A DNA stretch of 64,000 nucleotides from Pholis gunnellus (GCA_910591455.2 OU342804.1:13982133-14046132); one strand, 5' to 3'. Counted from the stretch's first letter, positions 40,733-51,990 are shown. Made by a program: numbers and translations. Notes: generated from the sequence alone by a model not told the origin.

Positions 40733-43700
40733 TGTTGATAATCATCTCAAGACTGCCACTGAAATGAACGCCAGTTCCGGGAAAACAAAGACTGTGCTTC
40801 AACCTTCGAGGCCCTCCTGCCCTGGTTTATGGTTTAAACACACGTGTAAATACATACACACACATGTATTGCACAGAATGCATATGTGCCCTTGTGCCCT
40901 ATATAGAATAAGCCTGTAAACACACTCAGTCATGTGTATTTGCATGTTAGTCAGAATACAGATAGTGTTCAGCTGCAGATAACAACTGACAGGTTTCTAC
41001 CTGAGAGAAGCTCATAATTGATGGCCTCTCCTATGGAAAAAATGAGTCCTTGAATGGTCACTTGCTCCATTAGTGGAAAGTAGCCATGTTTTCTTCCAAG
41101 TCATCCTTCAATCTTTAACTGTTCCAGTAAAAGCTGTTGCTATGTTGTAACATGGGCTATGAAGTAACACGAAAGGGCAATGTTTATATAGTCTGAGTTT
41201 GTGTGACTGCATGAGATCCAGCGCTTACCTCACCTGCTGCAGCAACTAAAGTCAACACCACTTAAATTTACTGTATGGAGTAATTTAAGAATCAAAGGAT
41301 AATGAAAATAAAGACATACAATTACTGGAAGTGTATTTAGATCCTGTTATCTATTATTTCTTTTTGGTGTCCCCTTTAGGAACATTGTCATATTGTTGTT
41401 GGACATTTTTGCATCTAAAAGACTCAAAGTGCAGCTAATGGGATCGTGAATATCTATAGATGTTCCCTACATGCCTTCACTCCACACTGAATGAAAAATG
41501 TATTCCAGTCCACACAAACACCAGGGCATATTTTTATTGTTGTTGCTTTCCATATATTCCTTGTATCAAGTGGATTGTACTCACTTATTTGTGGTCAGAA
41601 ATCTGTCCAAATAGCTATTCATATCATGTTTTTCAAATGAGGAAATTTGGCAGTTGATGATATATCTTGTTCATACCACTGTGATACTGTATGTTGCTAT
41701 TTACAATGACTAAGTGAATGACTCAGATACTTTATAAGGTTTATCTTGCTCAGCTTTTGTTGAGATTGTGTCCAAGCTGATTTAACTCTGTGCTTCATTT
41801 TGAATGTTTTACTGTTATTTGGGGTGTTTTTCAATTGTGTTATTATGGTTGTTAGATGATGATATATGTTGTAGACATACATAGTATGTATTTTGTCAGT
41901 ATGGGTTGAAAAAAAATGAGATCATATGATACAACACCCACATTCTCCAAACTGACCACAGAGTTAGATAAACACCTCCCTCACCTTCAGTAAGGTAGGG
42001 TGTATCGCTAATCTGCTGCATTAGATTCAGGTTGACACCTTCAGTTTAAATAAGTGAAACCAATGTGCAAAAATAAGTCTGATTGTATAAAAGTCTGTGA
42101 GAAATTACCCCAATTCTCACTTGATTTATTACCTCAGTTAACACTGCAAACATGAGTTTATGGTCTTAACCGCTAGTTTGAAGTCGTCTTCAAAACAGCA
42201 TGATGTTCATTTAGTAAATTATGGTCCCATTCAGAGCAAAATAGACAATAAGGCAGGGTACGATTTAAAGCGTGGCTTACTTTTGATTGACAGGTCGCTG
42301 CCACGGCTTGTTCAGTCTGGGATTTGTCCGTGCTTTCGTCTCACAAATTTAAACCTATCAGTGTGTTTCACAGTGTTGCCTAAAAATGTCCTATTCAGCT
42401 TTCGTTTGTATTTAGTTCCACCCTCATGTGTCACTTCTGGTTGCAAGAAAACATGATGGTGATGGCCAAAAACCAAGATGGTGATCCCAAAATCCCAAAA
42501 TCCCAAAATCCCAAATCCCAAACTCAAGGCTTCAAAACAACAGTCAACAAAGCAATGGGTGACGTCTCGGTGGCTACGTCCACTACTTGCATACAGTCTA
42601 TGATTCGACTGGAATAGATTTAGCTCAGATTTGCGCCACAAACAGCATACCAGTTAGCATACAGTTGATTTTCAGCACCTTCTATGAGCTACTGTATGGA
42701 AAAGCAAAGTTTGATCATGGCGTTGAAAGGGTATTTTCTGCCATTATGTTGACTTCTGCACTTTGCGACTACACAACATGGTTCACCTTTGGCTTTCTGA
42801 CATGGATGCACAGCCTGCTTCAAGGCCGCCACCATCATCCCCGTGGATCAAGGTTCACAGGAATTAATGACTACAGGCCCATCGCCCTGACATCTGTGGT
42901 TATGAAGTCTTTTGAGCGCCTTGCCCTGTCCCACCTCAAAACCCTCATCGACCCACTCCTGGACTCTCTTGCAGTTGCCTACAGAGCCAACAGGCCTGTA
43001 GACTACGCTGTCAACATGGCCCTTCACTTCATCATCCAGCATCTGGACTCCTCAGGAACCAACGCCAGGATCCGGTTTGTAGACTTCAGTTCTGCCTTCA
43101 ATACCATCATCCCTTTTCTGCTGCAGGGCAAGCTCGCCCAGCTGCACGTGGATAACAGACTTCCTGTCTGACAGGAAGCAGCATGTGAAGCTGTGGAAAC
43201 ATGTCTGTCTCTCGGACCAGCAGCACCGGTTTCGCCCAAGGCTGCATTCTTTCCCCTCTGCTCTTCTCCCTGTATACCAACAGCTACACCTCTAGTCACC
43301 AGTCCATTTAAGCTCCTGAAGTTCGAGGATGACACCACCCTCATTGGACTCCTCTTTTGGTGGGGATGAATCCGCCTACAGGTGGGAGTTTGACCATCTA
43401 GTGACCAGGTGCAGACGTAACAACTTAGATTTCAAAGCACTAAAGACAGTAGAGATGGTTGTGGATTTCAGGAAGAACGTAGCCCCACCTGCCCCTATCA
43501 CCTTGTGTGATAGGGGCAGGTGGGGCTAGCGTGGGGCTAGCAGTCCCTCGTTGACATTGTGGAGTTCTTCCGCTTCCTGGGCTCCACCATAACCCAGGTC
43601 CTCAAATGGGAGATTAACATCAGCTCCATCACAAAGAAGGCTCAGCAGAGGATGTACTTCCTGAGGCAGCTGAAGGAGTTCACCCTGCCAAAGACAATGA

Positions 43701-46700
43701 TGGTGCACTTCTACACTGCCATCACTGAGTCCATCATCTCCTCCTCCATCACCGTCTGGAACGTATCATTCACTCTGCTGAGAGAGTGATTGGCTGCAAT
43801 ATGCCATCCTTCCATTTTTCTTGTACTATTGCACTGTGTTTACTGTAACGCACCAATCACCTAGCCAAATTCCTTGTATGTGTAACGTACTTGGCAATAA
43901 ACAGTTCTTATTCTGATTTACAGAGAAACAACCATAACAAGGAACATATCCTTTTGATGTATGCTTATACTGTGACAATTTGGCTTGTAAAAACTGAATA
44001 GCATCCCAGGTCACTTGGATATTTTGGAGCGATGCTAGCCATATAGCTGTTAATATTGCAGATGATTTCAAATGGACCAGCTTTTTGACAGAGTCACTTT
44101 GTTCATATTCCGGATCACTTGAGATGATCAGTGGCCATGTGCATACAAGCTTTCCTAAGCCGCTAAAGCTGTGCAAACAAACACTCCAAACAGCACACAA
44201 ATACACACATACTGTGAAACAAACACTTAGATATGTGTACGCGCGCACACACACATAAATTAATACACACTAACGCACACACTCTCATACACAAACACTT
44301 CTGATCTTGCCGACTGATACAAGCTAATTAACAATATTCATACATCATTAGAGTGTTAATGTTGTGCTTCAACAACACTTTATTGTTGCCATTAATTAGT
44401 ATCCATTGTCCTTTGATACTTCATGATGTGTTCAGTCAAGGTGCAACATCACTTGTTAGCAGATGAGGTCAACAGGTCAGTCAATTCACTGATGGTCTTT
44501 AAAGTTACACTTCAACTTGGATATGCTAAATAAATTAAAAAATGGCAATGCAATTAACAAACTTAATAAACTGACTGTATGTTCTGCCCAGATACTGGCA
44601 TGGTATAACAGATAACACTAGAATTAACACTTTGATATCCCACCTAAACTTAGATGTTTCTTTCCCCTTTGGCTACATTCACAGTCTTTCGCTTTTTCCA
44701 CAGGCACTACCACAGTATGGATGAGTTCAGCCACTATGATTTACTGGAGGTCAGTACTGGCCGTAAAGTGGCAGAGGGACACAAGGCTAGCTTCTGTCTG
44801 GAGGACACCACCTGTGACTTTGGCCACCTGAAACGCTATGCCTGTACCACTCACACTCAGGTAACACAGCTAACCAAAACACAAAATTAGAAATGTAGGC
44901 TTCATTTGGTCACCCGCAATAGTCTTAGTATAACTGTTTTTGACTCTGATCAGTATTCCTCATGAGCGTCTCTCCTCCCCTCTGTTTCTTCAGGGTCTGA
45001 GCCCAGGCTGCTACGATACATACAATGCGGATATTGACTGCCAATGGATCGATATTACGGACATCCAGCCTGGAAAATACATATTAAAGGTAAGAGTCAT
45101 GTGAGAATCAAGTGTGCATGGACATGGCAGCACAATTCATGGAAGATGGTGAGGGTCAAGGCCACCAAATCGAAACAAATTGATCTGGGTAGTAAAAGAG
45201 TGATGAAGTTACTGAAAGTTTTAGGTTTCTAGTTCACAGCAAGCACTTCATGGCTCAGAGGTTTCCCATCCATCCTCTTGTCTGTTTTCATGCATATTTT
45301 ATTGGGTCAGTGTGGCTGGACACACTAAAGATCTTTACATGATCGTGTTCAATGTCATCTATCTCAAATACCCTCATTTCTAAGTGTTGGTTGGGCCCAT
45401 CAGCTGTTTTGTGACTGTGGTGAGTTGTAATGTGTCTTCTATCCTCTGTCTCTTAGCTCCAGGTTAATCCCAAATTCTTGGTGCTGGAATCAGACTTCAC
45501 CAACAATGTGGTCAGGTGTAACATACACTACACAGGACGGTTTGTTACAACAAACAACTGCAAGATAACACAGTAAGTAAGACTGAACATCCACACTTTT
45601 AACACATAGTTGGTAATTGATTAGTAATTAAATAGTAATTAGTGAGGTCACTGGGAGAGTTTTACATGTTTTACCAATGTTCTCATAATCTGCTGCTTAT
45701 TTGTACAAGTAAAGCCTGCGCAATTTTCAGATATTGTGTTTTTGTAGAATGTGAACTAAAAGGCAAAGCATAAATCGGTTTTTGTCTTGTTCCAATAGAG
45801 TAACACTGAACCACATGAGGGGTGGCAGCTAAACACAGTTTTATGAAGAGCCTCGTAGTGTTTTGAATTACTTAGTGGACTTAATGGGTTCCTGACTGAA
45901 ATATTTGATGATTAAATTAATTGTGTTCTCATTCTCCAGTTAAGATGAATAATCTCTGAAACTTTCATATTTTCCCTCAAAGGGAGATGAAGGGGTGTTG
46001 AACTTTTGAATCATGTTTTAAGGAAGTGTATCATTGCACTCAGAATTACTATCATATCCTCTTGAAAAGACTTTATAGAGAGTGTCTCTACATGAGGAAA
46101 GCATCATTAGGTTCAAGTGCTCTAGTCGGTCTCCCTCAGTTTCACTGGTACAGTGAAAGATACACTTAAAAATATGTTTGCCAAAGCATATTCGGAGTTA
46201 ATGAAAGCAGAATAAATTACTTAGGTAGTGATGCCAATAAAATACGTACATTAGCAGATGCCACAAGCCCCATTTCCATCGTTAACATCTGATATTTGAA
46301 AAGATTCAATATTTGAAAAAAGATAAAAACATTCATATCATGTTCCGGTATGTAATTGTAGCCGCACTTATGGTTACAAACATTTTCTGCCCAAATTAAA
46401 TTAAATGATCATAATCATCATGATCATAATTAAATACATTGTAATTTCAAACAAAAGAGCACACATATTGATAACAATACATATTGATTGTTACAATTGG
46501 CTTAAAATATAATAGGGATAGAATATATATGCACCTGAAAATATTTTTTGATGTATTATATATTGATGTACTGTAACTGACCACAAAACAAAGGTTTTGA
46601 TGTAAAATGATTGCACGTGTATCACAAATATTTGATTCAAGATTTCAATGCAGCAGCCCAGGAAATAACACTTGTGTTTTATGCGAAGTCCCTGCAATGA

Positions 46701-47630
46701 AGAACGATTGCCCAATCAGCAGCAACTAGAAGCTATCCTCAGAGTTTATTTAGATGCCCTCTCTTGCAGTTTGCTAAATTTGGGGAAGTTGGCACTCCAG
46801 CAACTCCCACCAAACACATTGGTTAGTCCTCATCGTAAAAGCTTTTTTGCTTGGAACGTTAAAAGAAAGACATACTGTTAAAATATGAACAAGCACTTAA
46901 GCTATCCAGCTGTCCACGTTTTTATTTTCAAATGAAATAATAGGCTAATCATACGTTTTTACTTATGATACTTATAATACCAGAAATAACTGGCTCTGCA
47001 CTGCAATACAAGACTGCTAAGGATGCTGATTCTTTCACTTGGACAATTCAACTTGTGCATGTTTAAGTTTCTTGTCGTTTTAAAACTGCCAGCGACAGTT
47101 GTTATGTCATCAGCTAGAAGAAAGATGCTGGCTTATGTCTACCTCTGCCTAAAATTGTTTTTGTTTTTTTAAATCATTTAAGAATAATAGTGGTAAATCC
47201 GCCACTAATATCACTGTAAATTGCATTGTGTACGGTGCGAGAACGTGAAGATTTATAGGCATAGCAACAGTAAGTAAGGAGGGTGGGGCTTAGTAAACAG
47301 CAAAACTTCTCACCAATTTGAGTGTTTGGTTATTAACTACATTCAAATTATAACAGCAAATGTTTTTGTATAGTTTTGACATTAAGGTGTGAATAAGATA
47401 AAAGTATGACATGTAAACATTAAACATCTTTCCTGTGAATGGATTGAGAATTGTTTGTAACTCATAGGGTCGAAGACAGTTGATAACCTTATCTGAGCAT
47501 CTTATCTTATTTAGTTTGGGCACCGTCAAATTGTTCATTATGTACAATATCTCATATTACATGAGCCTGGAATGTTAAAATTCCTCTGACAAAAGTGTTG
47601 AATGGTGTCTGTTTATTTTGCAGGTCTTGA
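31980..47630 (+). CDS. loxl1: lysyl oxidase-like 1 (LOXL1), complete 7-exon coding region
   Basis: Secreted copper-dependent amine oxidase that oxidises lysines of tropoelastin and collagen for extracellular crosslinking. Exons: 31980-33195, 37653-37761, 38336-38473, 44704-44860, 44994-45089, 45457-45572, 47624-47630. All introns are GT-AG and the 1839-nt sum is one open frame of 612 aa (human LOXL1: 574). Internal exons of 109, 138, 157, 96 and 116 nt equal those of the vertebrate LOX/LOXL1 genes. Residues 1-20 are a signal peptide; W43-R-Q-V-I-Q-W-E-N-N-G is the conserved propeptide motif. Residues of about 60-400 are low-complexity (Ser, Gly-Tyr, Pro) as in LOXL1. The catalytic domain from about residue 406 has the copper histidines H487/H489/H491 (CHQHYH), the LTQ lysine K515 (GHKASFCLED) and LTQ tyrosine Y550 (CYDTYNADID). 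It ends CKITQS. No internal stop or missing catalytic residue. The ATG at 31980 is chosen because no in-frame ATG lies upstream and it begins the signal peptide. Paralogy (loxl1 rather than lox) rests on the long Gly/Pro-rich exon 1 and the C-terminus ending in QS. Confidence 0.95.
32643..32743 (+). repeat. loxl1: 21-bp minisatellite coding GAGQGG(F/Y) in loxl1 exon 1
   Basis: Four full and one partial 21-bp copies of GGTGCTGGACAGGGAGGG plus TTT or TAT. The first two full units encode Phe and the next two Tyr at the seventh position. The copies are almost identical at DNA level, so they were duplicated or homogenised recently. The glycine-rich character is normal for the LOXL1 propeptide; the perfect tandem array is what stands out. 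Confidence 0.92.
32940..32975 (+). repeat. loxl1: 9-bp tandem repeat coding Pro-Ala-Val in loxl1 exon 1
   Basis: Four copies of CCTGCTGTC encode P-A-V; the last copy drifts to V-S-A. This is a second simple-sequence expansion within the same propeptide exon. Confidence 0.85.
33196..37652 (+). other. loxl1: loxl1 intron 1 (4.46 kb)
   Basis: Bounded by GTACGG and TTTTAG. No exon or mobile element recognised inside. A purine/G-rich patch lies at about 33750-33900 and the rest is ordinary AT-rich sequence. Confidence 0.8.
37653..37761 (+). CDS. loxl1: loxl1 exon 2
   Basis: 109 nt, phase 1 in and phase 0+2 out. Encodes (G)LPDLVPDPNYVQASTYIQRA then HMYSLRCASEEKCLS, the very conserved start of the mature LOX domain. 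Acceptor is TATCATTTTAG, donor AG/GTAAGC. Confidence 0.95.
38336..38473 (+). CDS. loxl1: loxl1 exon 3
   Basis: 138 nt encoding residues 442-487 (SSAYGPEVTDYDVRVLLRFP through WEWHSCH). It carries the first copper histidine, H487. Acceptor ATTCAG, donor CA/GTAAGT; the split codon is Gln488. Confidence 0.95.
38870..38990 (-). repeat. dispersed repeat copy shared with about 57320-57400
   Basis: The reverse complement of about 38905-38965 reads GGCTCTCAACATGGCGAC, then a few changes, then CCGGCAGCTCGCAGCT. The plus strand near 57345-57387 carries the same words in the same order, with similar sequence (GAGCAT..CCTCT) upstream of each. Two copies of one family in opposite orientation; family not named. 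Confidence 0.6.
39041..39155. repeat. dispersed percomorph repeat ('TCAATTTTATTTATAT..ACAAATTTGCCTC')
   Basis: The block AGTCAATTTTATTTATAT, then ATCACAAATTTGCCTCGAG, then CCCTCTGTCCTTGAACCCTC and GGATAAGGAAACACCCCC is a pattern that recurs widely in spiny-rayed fish genomes. Identified from memory; orientation and ends approximate. Confidence 0.6.
40692..40727. repeat. (CA)18 microsatellite
   Basis: Pure CA tract in loxl1 intron 3. Confidence 0.95.
42240..42606. repeat. dispersed non-autonomous element, decayed
   Basis: Begins near CTTTTGATTGACAGGTCGCT and ends with GTGACGTCTCGGTGGCTAC and CATACAGTCTATG, words that together mark a common teleost dispersed repeat. In the middle, at 42484-42523, is a short tandem array of CCCAAAATC units. 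Boundaries are approximate and the class (DNA element or SINE) is not established. Confidence 0.5.
42484..42523. repeat. short tandem array of CCCAAAATC-like units
   Basis: About four 8-9 bp units of ATCCCAAA(A) inside the dispersed repeat. Confidence 0.85.
42815..43920 (+). mobile_element. L2/CR1-like LINE, 5'-truncated and frame-broken
   Basis: The plus strand encodes pieces of a non-LTR reverse transcriptase: NDYRPIALTSVVMKSFERLA, RT motif A (FVDFSSAFNTI, about 43075-43107), an altered catalytic box FEDDTTLIG at 43322-43348 (usually FADD), LKTVEMVVDFRKN, and the thumb-region QQRMYFLRQLKEFTLPKTMM. The pieces lie in different frames (breaks near 43155-43175, 43350 and 43505-43545). After SITVW the frame jumps to RIIHSAERVIGC (about 43761-43796), so a segment is missing. 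Most of the following C-terminus is also missing. The 3' tail CTTGGCAATAAACAG then TTCTTATTCTGATT fits L2-type fish LINEs. A dead insertion inside loxl1 intron 3, same strand as the gene. Confidence 0.85.
43480..43528. repeat. perfect 22-bp inverted repeat with 5-nt loop in the LINE
   Basis: Left arm 43480-43501, loop CTTGT 43502-43506, right arm 43507-43528; the arms are exact reverse complements, followed by a further direct copy of GTGGGGCTAGC. The left arm is normal LINE coding sequence (APPAPIT). The right arm is extra and destroys the frame. Confidence 0.95.
44704..44860 (+). CDS. loxl1: loxl1 exon 4: copper site and LTQ lysine
   Basis: 157 nt encoding residues 488-540. It completes HQHYH (copper ligands H489, H491) and contains K515 in EGHKASFCLEDTTCDFG, the lysine of the lysyl-tyrosylquinone cofactor. 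Acceptor TTTTCCACAG, donor CAG/GTAACA. Confidence 0.95.
44994..45089 (+). CDS. loxl1: loxl1 exon 5: LTQ tyrosine
   Basis: 96 nt, 32 codons, phase 0 both sides: GLSPGCYDTYNADIDCQW then IDITDIQPGKYILK. Y550 is 35 residues after K515, the same spacing as K320-Y355 of human LOX. Short 133-bp intron before it, 367-bp intron after it. Confidence 0.95.
45457..45572 (+). CDS. loxl1: loxl1 exon 6
   Basis: 116 nt encoding residues 573-610 and two bases of Gln611: LQVNPKFLVLESDFTNNVVR then CNIHYTGRFVTTNNCKIT. Acceptor GTCTCTTAG, donor CA/GTAAGT. Confidence 0.95.
45573..47623 (+). other. loxl1: loxl1 intron 6 (2.05 kb)
   Basis: AT-rich intron separating all but the last two codons from the 3' UTR. No exon or named repeat recognised. 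Confidence 0.8.
47624..47630 (+). CDS. loxl1: loxl1 exon 7: last Ser and stop
   Basis: After acceptor TTTATTTTGCAG, the base G completes Gln611, TCT is Ser612 and TGA stops. Vertebrate LOXL1 proteins end in QS, so this tiny coding tail is expected; the rest of the exon is 3' UTR. Confidence 0.9.
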
Positions 47631-50600
47631 TCAGGCACTGGAAGGCTGCCACACTCGAGTGACCCTGATTGCTATTCCATTGAAATGTGAATGGAATCCA
47701 TTTGTTGTTGGTTCTTTGTTGTTTGTCTCAACTATTTTGTGCTGTCTCGGTATCCTGAGCCCATGGCAAACAAGGGTTCCACTGGCACTGAAAATAATGT
47801 GGGGGTTTCAAGTAGACATGCACACACACATACAATTTAGCATAATGCATAATTTCATCTTGAAATCCCAATAATGACCAATTCCCATTCCTTCAATGTA
47901 CGTACATCAAAAGATTGTCCTACCCACTATATTTCTCATATTGTATCTCTACCAGTCTGGTTTGGTTCATGTTGGAACACATCATTTGCTCTCAAAAAGG
48001 GTGTTTACTGTATCTGCACACAAACATATGGCTCTGTTGTGAGTGGCTCCAGACAAGTCAGGGTTCAGCTGCGATCCAACAAATAAAATTAAGGAGACAG
48101 AGTCTTCCCAGCTACATTCATCCATGCCGTGTGGGGACAGACAGAGATGCCCAGTGACTCAGAAGAACTATAATGTGTGTTAGTTTTTTTGGGGGGGTGT
48201 TTTTCTCTTCACTGCCTCAGTGGGTCAGGCTGGGATACTGCGATTTTCTGACCACGTCCAGTTTAATGTTGTGTTAATAGCAAGATGAAGACAGCAGGTC
48301 ATATTTGCATCTGTCGAGTCCATCAAATTTTAAGTCAACTTGAAAACAGAACGTCAGTACTGGTCCTTGCATATTTGTGTTTTGTCCCCGTTCGTCCATT
48401 TCGTTATTTCAGTAAAACACGAACAGGAAGCTCAACTGGCAGAAAATGGTGCTTTCCAGGAAACCAGACTCACATTATGTAAGCTGTATATTTACACTGT
48501 CTTGGGGTCTCTTCTTCAACTACCAACACTGGTCAGATGGATCATAGGTCATCTATACCTTTTGAAGAATGTATATACAAATATTCCAGTGATGCATGAC
48601 TTTAATAATGGATAGTATCTTACTGTAACTGATTGTACTTTGTTTATCCAGTTTGACCTGTTACTGTAATTTGTGAAATTCAATGAACTCATTTTTTTTT
48701 TTCTTTGATAATCTGAATTATTCAAATAGTTGTTGGAAAAAAACACTATGGCTACAGACAAAGCATCATAATGCAGAGCGTAAGAAAGCCGTCTCTACCT
48801 ACCTCTCCAATTGAGTGAGCTGTTTCCTGTTAAGTGTTTGGTTTCCATTGGAAATCCCTGCAATGGTTCACTATGACCTCCTACCACTGTGTTGCAGCAC
48901 ACAGCTAAAACTCACAATTCTGTTGAATATATCAAAGATCACACAATGTTAGGATGCAAACAATGAGTAAGTAATATTCCAAAGGAATCCTTAAGATTTC
49001 AGTCCTGATAGGTTTGCGACACCTGTGGTTAGTGATGGTAAGAACAAATGTGGTTTCATACTTCATCAAACACTCCTTGAGTAGTTACTTTGTAAGCAGC
49101 AGTACATCAGAAGAGCAACTTGTGTATCTGTTTACAGTGGAACTAAACACACCTGAGTTTTATTCAAGAAGTCGGTCAATAATTGGACTTCCTCCGTCAT
49201 GCCATGAGCAACTGTGATCTGATTTGATTTGATTGTAGTTTTCTACTCAACAGCAGGGCACAGTAACAGGAGTTGGTTATCTTGCTGAGAAGTTGTAGTT
49301 GTACAGCCTGTCACCTGCAGCTCTTCATCAACAGCTCACTGTGATTGTGACTTCATGTTCCATTAATCCCCACAATATTTAGAACTGATCCGCTGAAAAC
49401 TTGCTGACGCCTTGTTTTGTTTTTCACATTTTTGTCTATGATTGTAGTTAACACTAATCGTGTTGACAAAAAGATTCCTAGGACTGCTTGAGTCACCCCA
49501 TTTTTGTGAACCAGCAGCAGTAGGAAATATTTGGTTTGCCTTAATACAACAGGTTTTTTTTCTTATATTATTTCAATGCAGAATAGACCTAGTCTTTGGT
49601 ATCCAATGTATTGCTCATTTTACTGTAAATAGCCAGTTCTTTAATTTGATCTGTATTTTTCTTACGTGGGTAGCTCATGATCATACTGTACGCTCATTGA
49701 CGAGATGCAACAATATGTGATTCTGACATTCAGTGGAGCGACAGAACAAGAGTAGGTGACAGCAATACAGAATCTTTGTCATGTGGTGATGACATTTGTA
49801 TGTTTCTAACAATGAACACCTGTCAAAAATGTCTTATACAATAAATGCATTTACACATCTGCTGTGTGCACTCAATGGAATATGCACACTATGCGCCAGC
49901 AGTGGATCCCTGTGCTTCGTATGAGGTTCACACAGAATACGGAATAATCAGTAGATTCTGAGGAAATGCTGTGTGACAGGTGTGACAAGTTACTGAAATC
50001 ATCCCCTTCATAAGAGATTAGGTGTCATATGTTTAATTCATTAAGGCATCTCCCCAGCTACTGTATGTCATTTGTGATGCATGATTCAGGCAGGGTTGCA
50101 AATCTGAACTTGATGAGAACAGAAAAACACACACTGCATATAAGATGCCTGCAAACACCAAACCGTGAATACAACAACTGGGTGTTTGCACTGGTGCTGT
50201 ACATAAATTAATAAGTCACATTAGCGTTCATGTTATAGTCGACGTGTTGCGATATGTGTGGACATCTTTTAAAACAATCTGCTTTGGTCACATGTTTTCA
50301 CCACACAGACAAAGACACATTCATTTCGTCAAGTTCAATTTCCTCAAAGCTTTTTTTGTTGCCAATACAGAGAACATAACATCATTTAGCAACAGTGAGA
50401 GAAGAGCTTATAATGTTTTCAAGCTAAACATAGAACTACACAAAAAGTTATATTCTCGGTGTTGTCAGGAAAGGAAATGATTCACTGACTATCTTCTGTT
50501 TTTCTTTCCGCCAACGTTGTTGCAAAGTTCTCATAACCAATTAGTGGACAACAATGACGGGGAAAGAGTTTGATGAGGGTGGGGCATACCACTTTAAGTG

Positions 50601-51990
50601 GTTGTATTTTGTATGTCTATAAAATACATGTTTTTCTTTTCACAGTAAGGGTTTTACTGCTATATTGTGACAGGACTCATTAAACTTGGGGTCTCCTACC
50701 CTCTCACGCTTCACCTTAACCGCCCATTAGACGCGGCGCATGCATATACCCACATGGGTTTGCGCCGCATTTGGGCGATTATTCGTCACAGTCTGCAAAG
50801 GAAAGATACCTGCCCTTCCAAATTCACCGTTTATCTTTCATTGCATTTCAGACTCTCAGCAGCTGCACGATGGCTACATGGTGTATGTGCATTCACATTC
50901 TGCAAGGGCAACCGACATGCGCCTATTATAGGCTGTTCTAAAAAAATGTTATTTGAGAAGTCATTAGTTCTGATTTTATTTTTACGGCCGCCACGCCAAC
51001 TGGTATTATTCTGGCCTCTGCTCTTGTGTACGTTACAGTTTATTTGGGAAAACAGTCATTACTATGCATGTGGTGCTTATGTTGGCTGTGTGCATGCATG
51101 GATGTGTGCGTGTGTGTGTCATGTGTGGGCTTATTCAATTTAGTTGTTTTTGTGTGGTTGTCATGAGCCCATATTCTGCTGAAGTGCACACACAGCTTGT
51201 GTGATGATGTGATTATCTGTAAGGAGGATTCGCATTTGCAAGAAATTATCTTGTTTGTTTTTGTGATAGCTCCCACACCTGCTATGCTGTTTGCTCGAAC
51301 AAGTTAAAGCCTTATTTCTGTTTCAGAACTGACTATCTCATAAGTATAGGCTACTTGTGCAGAAATATAGAAAGAGGGGCAGTTAGTTGGGCTGGTAGTT
51401 TGCTTTTTTTTCTCGACCAAGAAAGGGAAGGTCAGAGGGCCATGGTTTAAGAGTCACGGTTCACTATCAAATGAGATGAAACTGAATTTTAAATCTTGTC
51501 TTTTAAGTCAACATGACCGAGAAAAAAATAGCAATTTGTGGTGAGTTATCTTCGCAAAGATAACATTTTATTGCAGGGCTATAAGATTGCATTAATTTAT
51601 GCAGTGTACCTAATAAACTGGTAACAGTGTAGTTAATTTCAGTTGTGAAATATGATATTTGAAAAACCCATTGACATTCCTCGTAGAAGTATTTCCTGTC
51701 ACCCAAGGAGAGTGAGAATCCATTATCTAGTTGTTTTGATACGCTGTTCTCACTCTCATATTTGGTCTGTCCTAACTAAACCCTGGCCCCCGTGATGGGA
51801 CTTCCTTTTGGTATGGGCTGTTTGTTCAGGCTGTCCACATGAAATCACCCCATTCCAGCTCTCTATGCCACATTATGTTGTTTTGTGAAAGTGCTGCAGT
51901 ACGTGCAGACATGGACCCAACTTTGACCGTGTGTGTTTATATGAATATGTTTGCATGTGTCTGTGCATAGCTTTGTCTTTATGTATGTGT
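47631..51990 (+). other. loxl1 3' UTR and following intergenic DNA
   Basis: Begins with the loxl1 3' UTR. Candidate AATAAA signals on the + strand are at 48082-48087 (GT-rich run near 48175-48205) and 49840-49845; which one is used cannot be seen. No further coding exon recognised. Confidence 0.5.
48082..48087 (+). terminator. loxl1: candidate loxl1 polyadenylation signal AATAAA
   Basis: First canonical AATAAA after the loxl1 stop, 452 nt downstream. The G/T-rich stretch is about 90 nt further on, rather far for a classical downstream element, so the call is tentative. Confidence 0.3.

Larger units (their letters stand above)
38474..44703 (+). other. loxl1: loxl1 intron 3 (6.2 kb), repeat-laden
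   Basis: The longest loxl1 intron. It holds dispersed repeats (about 38870-38990, 39041-39155, 42240-42606), a (CA)18 microsatellite and a degenerate L2-like LINE (about 42815-43920). Nothing coding for the host is recognised inside. Confidence 0.8.

Noticed and set aside
50667..51143. 158-codon plus-strand frame
   Set aside because: No recognisable domain, ends in a GT-rich stretch; expected by chance at this length across six frames.
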